The notes: generated by a model from the sequence alone, not told the origin. A stretch of 64,000 bases of DNA from Balneola sp. EhC07 (GCF_001650905.1 NZ_LXYG01000017.1:372001-436000); one strand, 5' to 3'. Positions 34,412-44,419 are shown, numbered from the stretch's first letter. Numbers and translations: made by a program.

Positions 34412-35617
34412 TCAAGCCATTACTTTAGAAACCGCTTCTGCAGCTTCTTTAAGAAGAACAGCAGAAATCACATTCATTCCTGAATTGTCGATGATCTCTT
34501 TAGCTTCTTCAGCATTGGTTCCCTGAAGACGAACAATGATCGGTACATTCTTTACTTTTTCAGCGATCTCAGGATCTTTAACAGCTTCAATAACTCCGTT
34601 AGCAACTCTGTCGCAACGAACAATTCCACCAAAGATATTGATCAGAATCGCTTTCACATTTTTATCTTCCAGAATAATTCTGAATCCGTTTTTAACAGTT
34701 TCAACATTAGCTCCACCACCAACATCAAGGAAGTTAGCAGGTTCACCACCTGAAAGTTTAATAATATCCATAGTTGCCATTGCAAGTCCGGCGCCATTAA
34801 CCATACAACCTACGTTTCCGTCTAGTTTGATGTAGTTCAGGTCGTACTTAGAAGCTTCCAGTTCTGCAGGATCTTCTTCAGCTTCGTCTTTCAATTCAGC
34901 CAGTTCAGGATGACGGTACAATGCGTTTCCGTCAAATGTCACTTTAGCATCCAGAGCGAAAATTTCGTCATCCGGAGTTACGATCAATGGATTGATCTCG
35001 AACATATCAGAATCAGTTTCTTCATACGCCTTATACAAAGCCATGATGAACTTAATGCAGGATTTAAGCGCTTTGCCTTCTAAACCAAGTGAAAAAGCAA
35101 TACGACGAGCTTGATTTACCTGAAGTCCCATACCCGGCTCTATCCATTCTTTGATGATCTTTTCAGGAGTCTCTTCAGCAACTTTTTCGATCTCAACTCC
35201 ACCTTCGGTAGAAGCCATGATCACATTTTTACTAACTGCGCGATCAAGTAGCACGCCTACATAAAATTCTTTTTTGATGTCAACACCATCCGTTACATAA
35301 ATGGTTTGAACAAGTTGTCCTTCTTCTCCGGTTTGGATAGTAACAAGTACATCGCCTAAAAGAGATTCAGCAGCTTCTTTAACTTCATCAATAGTTTTGC
35401 ACAGGATAACGCCTTTTGCATCGTTCTTTTTAGTGCGTCCTTTTCCACGTCCGCCGGCATGAATCTGAGCCTTTACAACAAAAAGTGAAGCTCCGTTTTC
35501 TTTCATTTTTTTAGCGGCATCAACGGCGCCTTCAACGGTAGTGGCAGCAATTCCATCAGGAACGGCAACTCCGTATTCTTTTAAAATTTCTTTAGCTTGA
35601 TACTCGTGGATTTTCAT
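34412..35617 (-). CDS. sucC: Succinate-CoA ligase (ADP-forming) beta subunit
   Basis: 401 aa ATP-grasp protein of the TCA cycle, pairing with SucD (not in the window) to make ATP or GTP and succinate from succinyl-CoA. Motifs: MKIHEYQAKEILKEYGV start, KAQIHAGGRGKGRTK, NPLIVTPDD, GNVGCMVNGAGLAMATMD, and FGGIVRCDRVANGV. Monocistronic and divergent from pyrR. It is a source or sink of the succinyl-CoA that the arg pathway is predicted to use. Confidence 0.95.
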   Translation of the reverse strand: MKIHEYQAKEILKEYGVAVPDGIAATTVEGAVDAAKKMKENGASLFVVKAQIHAGGRGKGRTKKNDAKGVILCKTIDEVKEAAESLLGDVLVTIQTGEEGQLVQTIYVTDGVDIKKEFYVGVLLDRAVSKNVIMASTEGGVEIEKVAEETPEKIIKEWIEPGMGLQVNQARRIAFSLGLEGKALKSCIKFIMALYKAYEETDSDMFEINPLIVTPDDEIFALDAKVTFDGNALYRHPELAELKDEAEEDPAELEASKYDLNYIKLDGNVGCMVNGAGLAMATMDIIKLSGGEPANFLDVGGGANVETVKNGFRIILEDKNVKAILINIFGGIVRCDRVANGVIEAVKDPEIAEKVKNVPIIVRLQGTNAEEAKEIIDNSGMNVISAVLLKEAAEAVSKVMA

Positions 35618-35732
35618 GTAACAGTATTCTTTTTAAGTGTTAAAAAAGCGATTTTTCAAGACTTCTAAAATAGGGAGAATAGGAGCTAAAGGAAAGAAAA
35701 TGAAATGTTCGATTATTTCATTTCACAAAAGG

Positions 35733-35764
35733 TTGTGATTTGAGTTGAATGTGGCTTAAATTTG
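35733..35764 (+). promoter_or_regulatory. Putative promoter of pyrRB
   Basis: TTG (35733-35735), 21 bp, then TAAATTTG (35757-35764), an exact TAnnTTTG box. The predicted start near 35771 leaves only about 10 nt before the pyrR ATG. Confidence 0.6.
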
Positions 35765-35781
35765 GGTGAATTTTAAAATCT

Positions 35782-36336
35782 ATGGATCCATTGCAGAAAG
35801 CACAGATCATGACCGAGGAAGACCTGAATCGCACTTATTTGCGGTTTGCACATCAATTCCTTGAATCTTATGAAGACCCAACCAGGCTTGCCATTGTCGG
35901 CATGCAAACCCGGGGCGTTTACATAGGTCGCCGTATTGTAGAAGTAATCAAACAGGAATTTGATATAGATATCGACTTCGGAGTGCTTGACGTGACTTTT
36001 TACCGGGATGATTTTCGCTCAAAACTCAAAATGCCGGAAGTACAGATAACAGAAATTCCTTTTGATCTCTACGACAGAGACATCATGTTAGTGGATGATG
36101 TGTTGTACACCGGAAGAACAGTTCGTTCGGCCATGGATGCTTTGATGGCATACGGAAGACCCAGAAAAATTCAGTTTTGTTGCATGGTAGATCGAGGTCA
36201 TAGGGAATTGCCTGTAGCAGCAGATTTTACAGGAATATATGTTCCAACTCATGAGAATGAAGAGATCAGAGTAAAAGTTCAGGAGTTTGATGGTGAGGAT
36301 GCCGTGTATTTAGTAGATATGGAGGAAGATATATGA
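35782..36336 (+). CDS. pyrR: Bifunctional PyrR: pyr regulator / uracil phosphoribosyltransferase
   Basis: 184 aa phosphoribosyltransferase. The PRPP-binding loop MLVDDVLYTGRTVRSAMDAL (residues about 107-126) and the GMQTRGVYIGRR segment are typical of PyrR. PyrR proteins bind pyr mRNA and, in some lineages, keep UPRT activity. It overlaps pyrB by 4 bp. No PyrR-binding loop is evident in the very short space between promoter and start codon, so its target in this genome is unclear. Confidence 0.92.
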   Translation: MDPLQKAQIMTEEDLNRTYLRFAHQFLESYEDPTRLAIVGMQTRGVYIGRRIVEVIKQEFDIDIDFGVLDVTFYRDDFRSKLKMPEVQITEIPFDLYDRDIMLVDDVLYTGRTVRSAMDALMAYGRPRKIQFCCMVDRGHRELPVAADFTGIYVPTHENEEIRVKVQEFDGEDAVYLVDMEEDI

Positions 36337-37283
36337 GCGTAGATCTGGAAAAATATAACTTCACTCAAAAACATCTTCTGGGATTGGCAGATTACTCCGC
36401 TGATGATATTCGATTTGTGCTGGAACAGGCTAAATATTTCAGAGAAATACTGGATCGACCTGTACCGAAAGTCCCGACTCTCAGAGACAAAACCATCGTT
36501 AATCTTTTCTACGAAAACAGCACAAGAACACGCTTGTCTTTTGAGCTTGCACAGAAAAGAATGGGGGCCGATGTAGTAAATTTTTCGGCGAGCACTTCTT
36601 CCACAAAGAAAGGAGAGTCACTCAAAGATACAATACAGAATATCAGTTCCATGAAAATTGATATGGTGGTGGTTCGGCATGAAAGTCCGGGAGTTCCTCA
36701 CTTTTTAACTCAATGTGTGGATGCTGCTATTTTGAATGCAGGAGATGGAGCTCATGAACATCCTACTCAGGCGTTGCTGGATATGTTTACCATGCAACAA
36801 ATTCATCCGGAGCTGAAAGGAAAGAAGATCGCCATTATTGGGGATATTGCTTACAGCAGAGTAGTTAGGTCCAATATAATCGGATTAACAAAGCTCGGTG
36901 CTGAAGTTGTAATTTGCGGTCCCAAAACACTGATGCCGGTTTTTGTAGAAGATCTTGGGGTTACGGTTTCTCATAACTTGGAAGAGACACTGGCTTGGTG
37001 CGATATCGCCATGGCATTGAGAATCCAACTTGAAAGACAGGGAAAAGGGACGGAATTATTTCCATCGCTACGAGAATACCATGAAAGGTTTGGAATCAAA
37101 CTCTCACATTTAGAAAAATATCCGGACTTTAAGATCATGCATCCCGGGCCGATCAATCGCGGAGTTGAAATGGAAAGCGAAGTTGCTGATAGTGATCGTG
37201 CCATTATCCTCAATCAGGTTACCAATGGTGTGGCAGTAAGAATGGCAGTGCTTTATTTGCTGAGTGGCGGGAATAGGGTTTGA
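36333..37283 (+). CDS. pyrB: Aspartate carbamoyltransferase catalytic subunit
   Basis: 316 aa. It condenses carbamoyl phosphate and aspartate in pyrimidine synthesis. Motifs FYENSTRTRLSFELAQKRMG (carbamoyl-phosphate site), GDGAHEHPTQALLD, and MHPGPINRGVEM. No regulatory subunit PyrI is adjacent. Start overlaps the pyrR stop (ATGA). Shares its carbamoyl phosphate substrate with argF-prime. Confidence 0.95.
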   Translation: MSVDLEKYNFTQKHLLGLADYSADDIRFVLEQAKYFREILDRPVPKVPTLRDKTIVNLFYENSTRTRLSFELAQKRMGADVVNFSASTSSTKKGESLKDTIQNISSMKIDMVVVRHESPGVPHFLTQCVDAAILNAGDGAHEHPTQALLDMFTMQQIHPELKGKKIAIIGDIAYSRVVRSNIIGLTKLGAEVVICGPKTLMPVFVEDLGVTVSHNLEETLAWCDIAMALRIQLERQGKGTELFPSLREYHERFGIKLSHLEKYPDFKIMHPGPINRGVEMESEVADSDRAIILNQVTNGVAVRMAVLYLLSGGNRV

Positions 37284-37351
37284 TATTTTCTTATTATAGA
37301 AATTAAGAACTAAATAAAGGCATCATCAGCACATCAGCAGATCATATCAGT

Positions 37352-38404
37352 ATTAATAACCCTTCAGTTACGGTAGGAATACCTGCGTATAATGAAGAAG
37401 ATCATATTGAAAGAATCATAAATGAATTTATAGAAAATTCATACTCAAATGTTATTGAAATACTTGTAGCCGACGGCCAAAGTACAGACAGAACGAGAGA
37501 AATAGTTGAAGAAATTTCTAAAAAAGATAACAGAGTTAAATTGATTGAAAATCCGGATCAGTTTCAGTCTTATGGTCTAAATAGAATGATCGCGAAAGCG
37601 AAGGGCGAAATATTTGTTCGTGCCGATGCGCATTGTGATTATGCGAGGGATTATATAGAAAAGTGTGTTGAAAACCTGAACCGGCCAAATATAAAGAATG
37701 CCGGCGGTGCTGCTAGATTTTTGGCTTCTAATTTAGTGCAAGCAGGCACAGCAATTTCAGTGCTAAGTGTAATGGGCAATGGAGGAGCAAAACATTATAA
37801 TCCGGACTATGAAGGTTATTCAGATACGGTTCCGATGGGGTGTTTTTGGACTTCAGATCTTAGGGCGTTACAAGGATTTAAGGAATCTAACTATACCAAT
37901 GAAGATGCCGAGATCAATTATAGGATACGGGAAAATTTGAAAGGTAAAATTTATATTAGTCCCGATATCAAGCTTTGGTATTATCCCAGGAAGAGATTTC
38001 ATCAACTCTTTATGCAGTATTTCAGATATGGGAGAGGGAGGGTGCTTACTTCAAACGCCCATAATGGGAAAATTCCATTCAGAAGCAAAGCGCCATTTAT
38101 ATTTGTTGGGCTAATGACAATTTTATTACTGGTAGATCAGTTTTTGTTAAATGGTCTGCTTGGATCTATATATATATTATCCGCAGTGATGTTTTTGTTA
38201 CTTTTAGAAGTGTTCAGGATCTCATTTAAAGAGAAGAATTATTTTAAGGATGAGGTCTGGAAGAATGAATCACGTGAAGCACCCAAACCCGTTTTTGTAG
38301 CAATTTCCGCCTTTTTTGTATTGGTAATAATGAATACTTCTCACTTTATGGGCTACGGATACCAAATTATTAAAACGAAATTTTTTAAGGCAAAGGGTTG
38401 GTAG
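37352..38404 (+). CDS. GT2 family glycosyltransferase with C-terminal membrane segments (start codon unusual)
   Basis: The frame is open from 37307. It encodes PSVTVGIPAYNEEDHIERII and then EILVADGQSTDRTREI, the GT-A nucleotide-sugar site, so the protein must start upstream of 37361. No ATG, GTG or TTG exists there; ATT at 37352 is the best guess, and the TTG at 37541 would delete the active site. RADAHCDYA and TNEDAEINYR supply the later acidic motifs. Membrane spans lie around the last 90 residues, as in ExoA-type enzymes. First gene of the exopolysaccharide cluster. Confidence 0.75.
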   Translation: MNNPSVTVGIPAYNEEDHIERIINEFIENSYSNVIEILVADGQSTDRTREIVEEISKKDNRVKLIENPDQFQSYGLNRMIAKAKGEIFVRADAHCDYARDYIEKCVENLNRPNIKNAGGAARFLASNLVQAGTAISVLSVMGNGGAKHYNPDYEGYSDTVPMGCFWTSDLRALQGFKESNYTNEDAEINYRIRENLKGKIYISPDIKLWYYPRKRFHQLFMQYFRYGRGRVLTSNAHNGKIPFRSKAPFIFVGLMTILLLVDQFLLNGLLGSIYILSAVMFLLLLEVFRISFKEKNYFKDEVWKNESREAPKPVFVAISAFFVLVIMNTSHFMGYGYQIIKTKFFKAKGW

Positions 38405-38411
38405 CTAGGTT

Positions 38412-39545
38412 TTGGATAATAAACTCAAAGTTGTTCAGCTGTCATCAGTACACCCTGCATTCGATACCAGAATTTTCTTCAAAATCTGTACATCTATAAA
38501 GAATGCAGGATTTAGTGTCGATCTTATTATACAACATAAAGATGATGAAGTTGTAAACGGAATCAATATCTGCTCTCTTCCAATAGTTCAAAGGAAGCTT
38601 GATAGACCGTTAAAGGTTATCCCAAAACTATTTCTAAAATGCATAGCCTATGGAAAAGACACGATATTCCATTTTCATGATCCGGAATTAATACCAGTTG
38701 GCCTATTATTAAAAGTATTTGGCTATAAAGTAATTTATGATGTCCATGAAAACGTACCTAAAGATGTGCTTTCTAAAGACTGGCTTCCTGTAAAATTAAG
38801 GGCGTTAATTTCAAAATGGATCGATAGACTAGAGCAATATTGTGTTTCTAAATTTGATGCTGTTATTGTAGTTACTCCAGAGATAAAGAGCAGGTTGGAT
38901 TCACAAAGAACCATTATGGTTCAAAACTTTCCTATAGTTCAGGAAAAGATTAATGAAGTTAGTAAGTCTTCAAAAGACTACCTGTTTTATGTTGGGGATA
39001 TTACACTTATTCGCGGGATCAAGGAGATGATCAACTCTTTGTACATTGTTAATAAGAAACAGGATCATCCAATTCGATTAAAACTGGGTGGAAAATTTTC
39101 TCCAGAATCACTACATGCTAAAATGAAGGATGAAAAAGGGTGGGAATACGTAGATTTTATCGGGTGGCTTAGTAGAGAAGAGTTAAAAAAAATAGCAGAA
39201 AATGCGATCGCCGGGTTTGTACTTTTTCACCCTGTTCCAAGCCATATCAATGCTCAACCCAATAAACTATTTGAGTACATGTTGGAAGAGTTGCCGGTAA
39301 TAGCATCTGACTTCCCACTATGGGAACGATTTATTAATGACAATAAATCAGGTATTTTAGTCAATCCTAATAATACAGAAGAGATCGCAGATGCTGTTAT
39401 TAAATTAATTGAGAACCCGGATGAAGCAAAAAAAATGGGGAAAAACGGACGAAATGCTATACTTAGTAAGTATAATTGGAAGAGTGAAGAAGAAAAGTTA
39501 CTGAGATTATATCGATCTCTGAATAAATGTGAGGTGAATAATTAA
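38412..39545 (+). CDS. GT4 family glycosyltransferase
   Basis: TTG start at 38412, 7 bp after the previous stop. 377 aa, GT-B fold: N-terminal part with HPAFDTRIFFK and HFHDPELIPVG, and a C-terminal half containing NKLFEYMLEELPVIASDFPLW with the donor-binding glutamates. Probably adds a sugar to the lipid-linked polysaccharide repeat unit at the cytosolic face. Overlaps wecB by one base (TAATG). Confidence 0.85.
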   Translation: MDNKLKVVQLSSVHPAFDTRIFFKICTSIKNAGFSVDLIIQHKDDEVVNGINICSLPIVQRKLDRPLKVIPKLFLKCIAYGKDTIFHFHDPELIPVGLLLKVFGYKVIYDVHENVPKDVLSKDWLPVKLRALISKWIDRLEQYCVSKFDAVIVVTPEIKSRLDSQRTIMVQNFPIVQEKINEVSKSSKDYLFYVGDITLIRGIKEMINSLYIVNKKQDHPIRLKLGGKFSPESLHAKMKDEKGWEYVDFIGWLSREELKKIAENAIAGFVLFHPVPSHINAQPNKLFEYMLEELPVIASDFPLWERFINDNKSGILVNPNNTEEIADAVIKLIENPDEAKKMGKNGRNAILSKYNWKSEEEKLLRLYRSLNKCEVNN

Positions 39546-40603
39546 TGAAAAAGATTGTTACGGTTGTAGGTGCCAGACCTCAATTTATAAAACTAGCTCC
39601 ATTTTCAAGAGCGCTTAAAAGCCACTTTAAGGAAGTGATAGTTCATACCGGACAGCATTATGACAAAGCTATGTCTGAAGTGTTTTTCACAGAATTAGGA
39701 ATCAGGCAACCGGATTACAATTTAGAAGTCGGTTCAAGTAGCCATAGTCAGCAAACAGCTGCAATGATGGTAGGAATCGAAGAAGTTTTGTTGAAAGAAA
39801 AACCAGACCTGGTAGTAGTATTTGGGGATACGAATTCTACATTAGCTGCAACATTAGTAGCTTCGAAATTAGGTGTTAAAACGGTTCATGTTGAAGCAGG
39901 GTTGAGAAGCTTTAATCGAGCAATGCCGGAAGAATTGAATAGAATTGCCTCCGATCATTTAAGCGATTTGTTATTTGCGCCAACAGAGAGAGCCATGCTT
40001 AATTTAACAAATGAAGGCTTGAGTGGTAAAAGTATTAACACCGGTGACATCATGGTTGACAGCGTAAAGTATTCTGTTGAACAAACATACAATGAAGCTT
40101 TTATTTCGGAAGAGTTAAATCTAAAAGACGAAGAGTATTATCTGCTTACCCTACACAGACCTTCTACGGTAGATAACTCTTCTTTATTAAATGAAATACT
40201 GTCAGAGCTTAATAAACTGGACAAAAAGATCGTATTTCCGGTTCACCCCAGAACAAATAAAAATATAGATCATAGTAAATTACCTGAGGAGAATAATTTT
40301 ATTTTCATCAACCCGATAGGACATATTGGTTTTCTGAATCTGATGTCACGATCGCATAAGATCATTACTGATTCAGGTGGAATACAAAAAGAGGCATATA
40401 TATTAAAAGTGCCTTGTATTACATTAAGAAGTGAAACAGAATGGGTAGAAACTGTAGAAAGTGGATGGAATTGTTTGATAGATCCCGTCAATAATAACAT
40501 ATCTGATGGGATCCGGAATTTTATTGTTCCGGAGAAGCATGGGAATCTATTTGGTGAAAATGTAGCCCAAAAAATGGTTGATGAGATTAAGAATATTATT
40601 TAG
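39545..40603 (+). CDS. wecB: UDP-N-acetylglucosamine 2-epimerase (non-hydrolysing)
   Basis: 352 aa. It interconverts UDP-GlcNAc and UDP-ManNAc, supplying ManNAc-type sugars for surface polysaccharide. Motifs VVGARPQFIKLAPFSR at the start, HTGQHYD, VFGDTNSTLAATLVA, HVEAGLRSFNR and MPEELNR, and ITDSGGIQKEAY in the second domain. In the glycan cluster; the partner WecC dehydrogenase is absent. Confidence 0.92.
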   Translation: MKKIVTVVGARPQFIKLAPFSRALKSHFKEVIVHTGQHYDKAMSEVFFTELGIRQPDYNLEVGSSSHSQQTAAMMVGIEEVLLKEKPDLVVVFGDTNSTLAATLVASKLGVKTVHVEAGLRSFNRAMPEELNRIASDHLSDLLFAPTERAMLNLTNEGLSGKSINTGDIMVDSVKYSVEQTYNEAFISEELNLKDEEYYLLTLHRPSTVDNSSLLNEILSELNKLDKKIVFPVHPRTNKNIDHSKLPEENNFIFINPIGHIGFLNLMSRSHKIITDSGGIQKEAYILKVPCITLRSETEWVETVESGWNCLIDPVNNNISDGIRNFIVPEKHGNLFGENVAQKMVDEIKNII

Positions 40604-40742
40604 ATATAAATTTAAAATGTAAGGTTAAACTTGGTCTAATTATTCTAAGTTTTAGAAGATGAAATTTTATATAAATGGTTCACCTATTAATTGGTTAATT
40701 TAACTGACAAAATATAAACGGAAGTGTAAGACAAGCTTTAAA

Positions 40743-41936
40743 ATGCCCTCTCAAAAAATAGATTTACTCGATTTTGCTACGATTCTTGCAAAAAGAAAAA
40801 AAACAATTCTTTCAATAGTTCTCATTCTTACGATAGTAGGCTTTGTTTTGGCTTTTATTTGGCCTAAAGCCTATAAGTCAGAAGTCTCTTTTATTGTCAC
40901 TGATGGTAACGCAGTTAACTTTTCGAGCGGGGGCATTTTGAGCGGTTTGGCTAATCTCTCTGTGAATGGAACAAATATTACTGCAGACCAAGCATTAGTC
41001 TTAATCAGAAGTAAAGAAATACAAGATAAAGTAATAGAGAACTTCAATCTGAAAGAAGTATTCGGTACAGATATCCGGGAAGCATTAAGAAAAAAACTGG
41101 ACAATAGAATATTAGTAGATGAAAAAAGAGAAGGTGGGTTAGGCTTTAATCAAATTATATCTATTTCCATTTCATATACTGATGAAGAGCCACAAAGAGC
41201 ATATGATATTTTACAGTTTTACTATGATCTGCTTGAAGAGAAAATTGAAGATCTAAATCGCAAAAATGTTGAAGACGGATATTTACTCCTTCAAAACCGA
41301 CTTAATCAAAACGAAAAAGAATTACTTATAGCAGAAGATAGTTTAGTAAGCTTTCAAACGAGGTATGGAATACTGGAAGTGGAAGAACAAGCTAAAGCAC
41401 AAGTTCAGGCAATAGCTGATCTGAGAGCACAAATAGTAAAGCTTGAAGTTGAAATAGGGTATGCGGAAGAAATATTGGGTGAAAACAGTTCGAAAATATC
41501 CGATCTGAAATTTCAAAAAGCTGAAGTGGAGAAAAAGTATAATCAGCTTATAAATGGTAATTCTTCCTTAGACGATCCCTATGATTCATTTCTTTCCGTT
41601 AAGGAACTCCCTGAACTTTTTATTGAATATTTGAGAAGGTACAGGGAAGTAGTTGTTCAGGAAGAAATCTATAAAGTTCTCTATCCACAATATGAACAAC
41701 AGAAGCTAAATTATGAAGAAGTTAACTCAGGGCTTCGTGTAATTGATCCTGCTCTGGTTCCAACGTATAAAGTTAGCCCCAAAAGGGCATATATAATTAT
41801 AGCAGCATTTCTTTTTGGACTGTTTCTTTCCCTTATTATCGTGTTGGTTCAGGAATGGAAAAGATCATTACAAACAGATAATCCTGAAGAATATAGCAGA
41901 GTTCGGAGGTTTATAGACTCTCTCAAGAGCTGGTAA
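40743..41936 (+). CDS. Wzz-type chain length determinant protein
   Basis: 397 aa inner-membrane polysaccharide co-polymerase. One membrane span lies near residues 20-38 and a second near 349-369 (AYIIIAAFLFGLFLSLIIVL), preceded by a proline-containing VDPA-type segment (RVIDPALVPTYKVSPKRA). A long periplasmic coiled coil lies between. It has no C-terminal kinase domain. It sets polymer length with Wzy. Stop and Wzy start overlap (TAATG). Confidence 0.85.
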   Translation: MPSQKIDLLDFATILAKRKKTILSIVLILTIVGFVLAFIWPKAYKSEVSFIVTDGNAVNFSSGGILSGLANLSVNGTNITADQALVLIRSKEIQDKVIENFNLKEVFGTDIREALRKKLDNRILVDEKREGGLGFNQIISISISYTDEEPQRAYDILQFYYDLLEEKIEDLNRKNVEDGYLLLQNRLNQNEKELLIAEDSLVSFQTRYGILEVEEQAKAQVQAIADLRAQIVKLEVEIGYAEEILGENSSKISDLKFQKAEVEKKYNQLINGNSSLDDPYDSFLSVKELPELFIEYLRRYREVVVQEEIYKVLYPQYEQQKLNYEEVNSGLRVIDPALVPTYKVSPKRAYIIIAAFLFGLFLSLIIVLVQEWKRSLQTDNPEEYSRVRRFIDSLKSW

Positions 41937-43222
41937 TGATATCCATAAGTAAAACTTTTAATGGTATTATAATAATAGTCCCCGTCATTATTGGGGCATA
42001 TCTATCCGGGATGGTATATCTGTCTGAAGGTTCCGCCATCCCTCTTACAGTTTTTCAAATTGCTCTGGTAGTAGCATTTTTTTTCTTTTGTTTTAAAAAA
42101 ATTGCTGATCGGGACCTGTCATTTTCTTTTTACGGTTTGGAGATTGAATACCTTCTTTTTCTTTCCATTATCTTTTTGTCATTAATATACAGCCCGGAAA
42201 GAGCAGAAGGTCTGTTTTATGTGACAAGGTATATAGTGCTTATCGGATTAACGTATATTATTTACAATTCAATAAACACTAAAAAAGAACTTAGAATAGT
42301 TTGCTATGCCATAATAGGTATTGCTGTAATAGTTGCATTTCAGAATATAGTTAACAATGTTTTGAATCCTGAAGTTGCTGCATTTAACTATATCAACGAA
42401 GGTCAGAAGATCATAAGGGCAAGAGGAGCTGAGGCTGATCCAAATGTTTTTGCCAGTAACTTTTTTATGCCCATAATGTTATTAATAGCTTTAATGGGAG
42501 AAGCTAAAAACTTTAAGCACAGATTGTTTCTGTATGGTTTGTCAGGGATCATCATACTTTCTGTTTTACTTACCTATTCAAGAAGTTCCTGGGTTGCAAT
42601 ATTCATAGCAGCAATGTTGGTTATGATTTACCAGAAAAAATATAGTTTTCTCTTCTACTCTGTAATTGTAACGGGCTTGGTATTTTTAGGTAGTGATTCT
42701 GTCCGTAATGTTGTGTTTAGTGTGGCAGAAAGAGTGGCAGACATATTTGCGGGAACGTCTGATGATTCTTCAAGATTCAGATTAATTTTATTAGAAACGG
42801 CTATTCTTATGTGGCTGGATAGTTACACCTTTGGGGTGGGTTACCAGGGCTTTTCAACGATGTTCCAGAATTATTATCCTCCCCAGGAAGTAGGCGGTGT
42901 ATTTGAGCCTCACAATGAATACTACACAGTATTAGCTGAACTTGGATTGATCGGCTTTGTGGTATTTATGTTCCTGCTATGGAAGATTGTAAAAACAGGA
43001 TGGAATACCTTAAAAGCATATAATGCTCAAGGTTACAGTACTTCGATATCTCTAGGTCTTTTTGCGTCCTTTATAGCCTATTTAGTATTTTTTCAGTTTT
43101 TAGGAGGGATGCAATTACATAGTATTCTTACCATTAACATCGGGTTACTCTTTTGCGCTTCTAAGTTTGTAAATACCGAAGAAGACAGTGAGTCAGCTCT
43201 TCAAACTGAGCCCGTAGTTTGA
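41936..43222 (+). CDS. O-antigen ligase/polymerase-like membrane protein (Wzy)
   Basis: 428 aa with about 11 membrane helices and the large periplasmic loop typical of the Wzy_C/O-antigen ligase family (GVGYQGFSTMFQNYYPP, then EPHNEYYTVLAELGLIGF). The HNxY-type signature is conserved in these enzymes. It probably polymerises the repeat units. Its 3' end overlaps the convergent GT4 gene by 30 bp. Confidence 0.82.
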   Translation: MISISKTFNGIIIIVPVIIGAYLSGMVYLSEGSAIPLTVFQIALVVAFFFFCFKKIADRDLSFSFYGLEIEYLLFLSIIFLSLIYSPERAEGLFYVTRYIVLIGLTYIIYNSINTKKELRIVCYAIIGIAVIVAFQNIVNNVLNPEVAAFNYINEGQKIIRARGAEADPNVFASNFFMPIMLLIALMGEAKNFKHRLFLYGLSGIIILSVLLTYSRSSWVAIFIAAMLVMIYQKKYSFLFYSVIVTGLVFLGSDSVRNVVFSVAERVADIFAGTSDDSSRFRLILLETAILMWLDSYTFGVGYQGFSTMFQNYYPPQEVGGVFEPHNEYYTVLAELGLIGFVVFMFLLWKIVKTGWNTLKAYNAQGYSTSISLGLFASFIAYLVFFQFLGGMQLHSILTINIGLLFCASKFVNTEEDSESALQTEPVV

Positions 43223-44365
43223 TAAGAGATTATTCTGAAAAATTGATTTCCCGTAATTTTCTTTGATGATCTTATTTAAACTTTCAGGTTTGTAGCTGGA
43301 ATATTCCTTGCTCATCGCCAGGATATCCGAAGGGTCAAGATCTTTTATTTTGTTTGAAAGAATACCTGTTCCTTTGTCAATCACTTCTTTGTTGCCGCCC
43401 ACATCAGTGCAAACCAAAGGCAACCCACAGGAAGCTGCTTCCAGAATAGATACATTAAAGCCTTCACGTCTGCTTGGAAGAACGTAAAAGTCTGAAGCTT
43501 GGTAGTATTTGATTAGCTCGTTTGGGCTAACAGGCGGGATGAAATCAATATTGTTAAAAGGATTTTCCTTTATACTTTTTAAGATCTTATGTGAATGTCC
43601 GGTGTTTTCAGAATTTCCAATGATATGAAAGCAGATATGGGATAGAGCTTTATTTCGGGTAATGGTTTCTACAAGCAGATCTACGCCTTTTTCTGATCTT
43701 AAACTGCCAACGGTTAATACATGAGTTTTTGAATCATCCCAATTCAGTTTTTTACGAAGACTTATTTTCTCAGTTTTTGATGCAGGCTTATAAGCATCTG
43801 TATCAACCATGTTATAAATGATGTCCGATTTATGTCTCAATTCAGGGAATCGCTTTTCAATATCCTGTTTAAGTTTAGGGCCTGAATAGAGAACTCTGTC
43901 GGCTTTAAATAAAGACTCGTTTATCAATTCTGATAAAACGGGAGTGTCTTTAGTTTGATACCAATCACTTCCATGAATAGTTAAAACAGTTTTGAAGCCC
44001 GCCTTTTTTAGTTCAGGGAGAATTAACCCATCAGGATAAGCCCAGTGAACATGAACAATATCATATTGTTTTTTCTGAAGGAAACTCAACATCTGATTAG
44101 ATAAAGATCTTTGGATAAGACCGGGAAACCTTCTTTTTGGGAAAGAAAGATACTGAACTCTGAAGCTTTGATCGGGATCACAAAGAAGTTCAGACTTTGA
44201 AGCCTTCCATCTTCCTGTATATGGGATAGCATGAGGAGTAGGCACAATCAGATCAACTTCGTTTCTGTGATCCTCATTCAAAAGATCGAATTGATCCTGA
44301 ATAAATTTTCCTTGATGCGGAAAAAGTTTTGTTGGGTAAAGATGACTAATTAAAGCTATTTTCAT
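43193..44365 (-). CDS. GT4 family glycosyltransferase
   Basis: ATG at 44365 (MKIALISHLYPTKLFPHQGK) is chosen over an in-frame start 6 codons upstream. 390 aa, GT-B fold: HVHWAYPDG and TIHGSDWY in the acceptor half, and TVGSLRSEKGVDLLVE plus SRREGFNVSILEAASCGLPL (EX7E donor site) in the second half. Transcribed against the rest of the cluster. 3' overlap with the Wzy gene. Confidence 0.86.
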   Translation of the reverse strand: MKIALISHLYPTKLFPHQGKFIQDQFDLLNEDHRNEVDLIVPTPHAIPYTGRWKASKSELLCDPDQSFRVQYLSFPKRRFPGLIQRSLSNQMLSFLQKKQYDIVHVHWAYPDGLILPELKKAGFKTVLTIHGSDWYQTKDTPVLSELINESLFKADRVLYSGPKLKQDIEKRFPELRHKSDIIYNMVDTDAYKPASKTEKISLRKKLNWDDSKTHVLTVGSLRSEKGVDLLVETITRNKALSHICFHIIGNSENTGHSHKILKSIKENPFNNIDFIPPVSPNELIKYYQASDFYVLPSRREGFNVSILEAASCGLPLVCTDVGGNKEVIDKGTGILSNKIKDLDPSDILAMSKEYSSYKPESLNKIIKENYGKSIFQNNLLSNYGLSLKS

Positions 44366-44419
44366 CGCCTGAAGATACTCCAAACTTGTCAGATTCTAAA
44401 CAGTGTTTAATTTTTAAAC

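Noticed and set aside
43193-43222. 30-bp overlap of Wzy and GT4 genes as an antisense regulatory device
   Set aside because: Convergent gene ends often overlap by a few codons; nothing more supports regulation.
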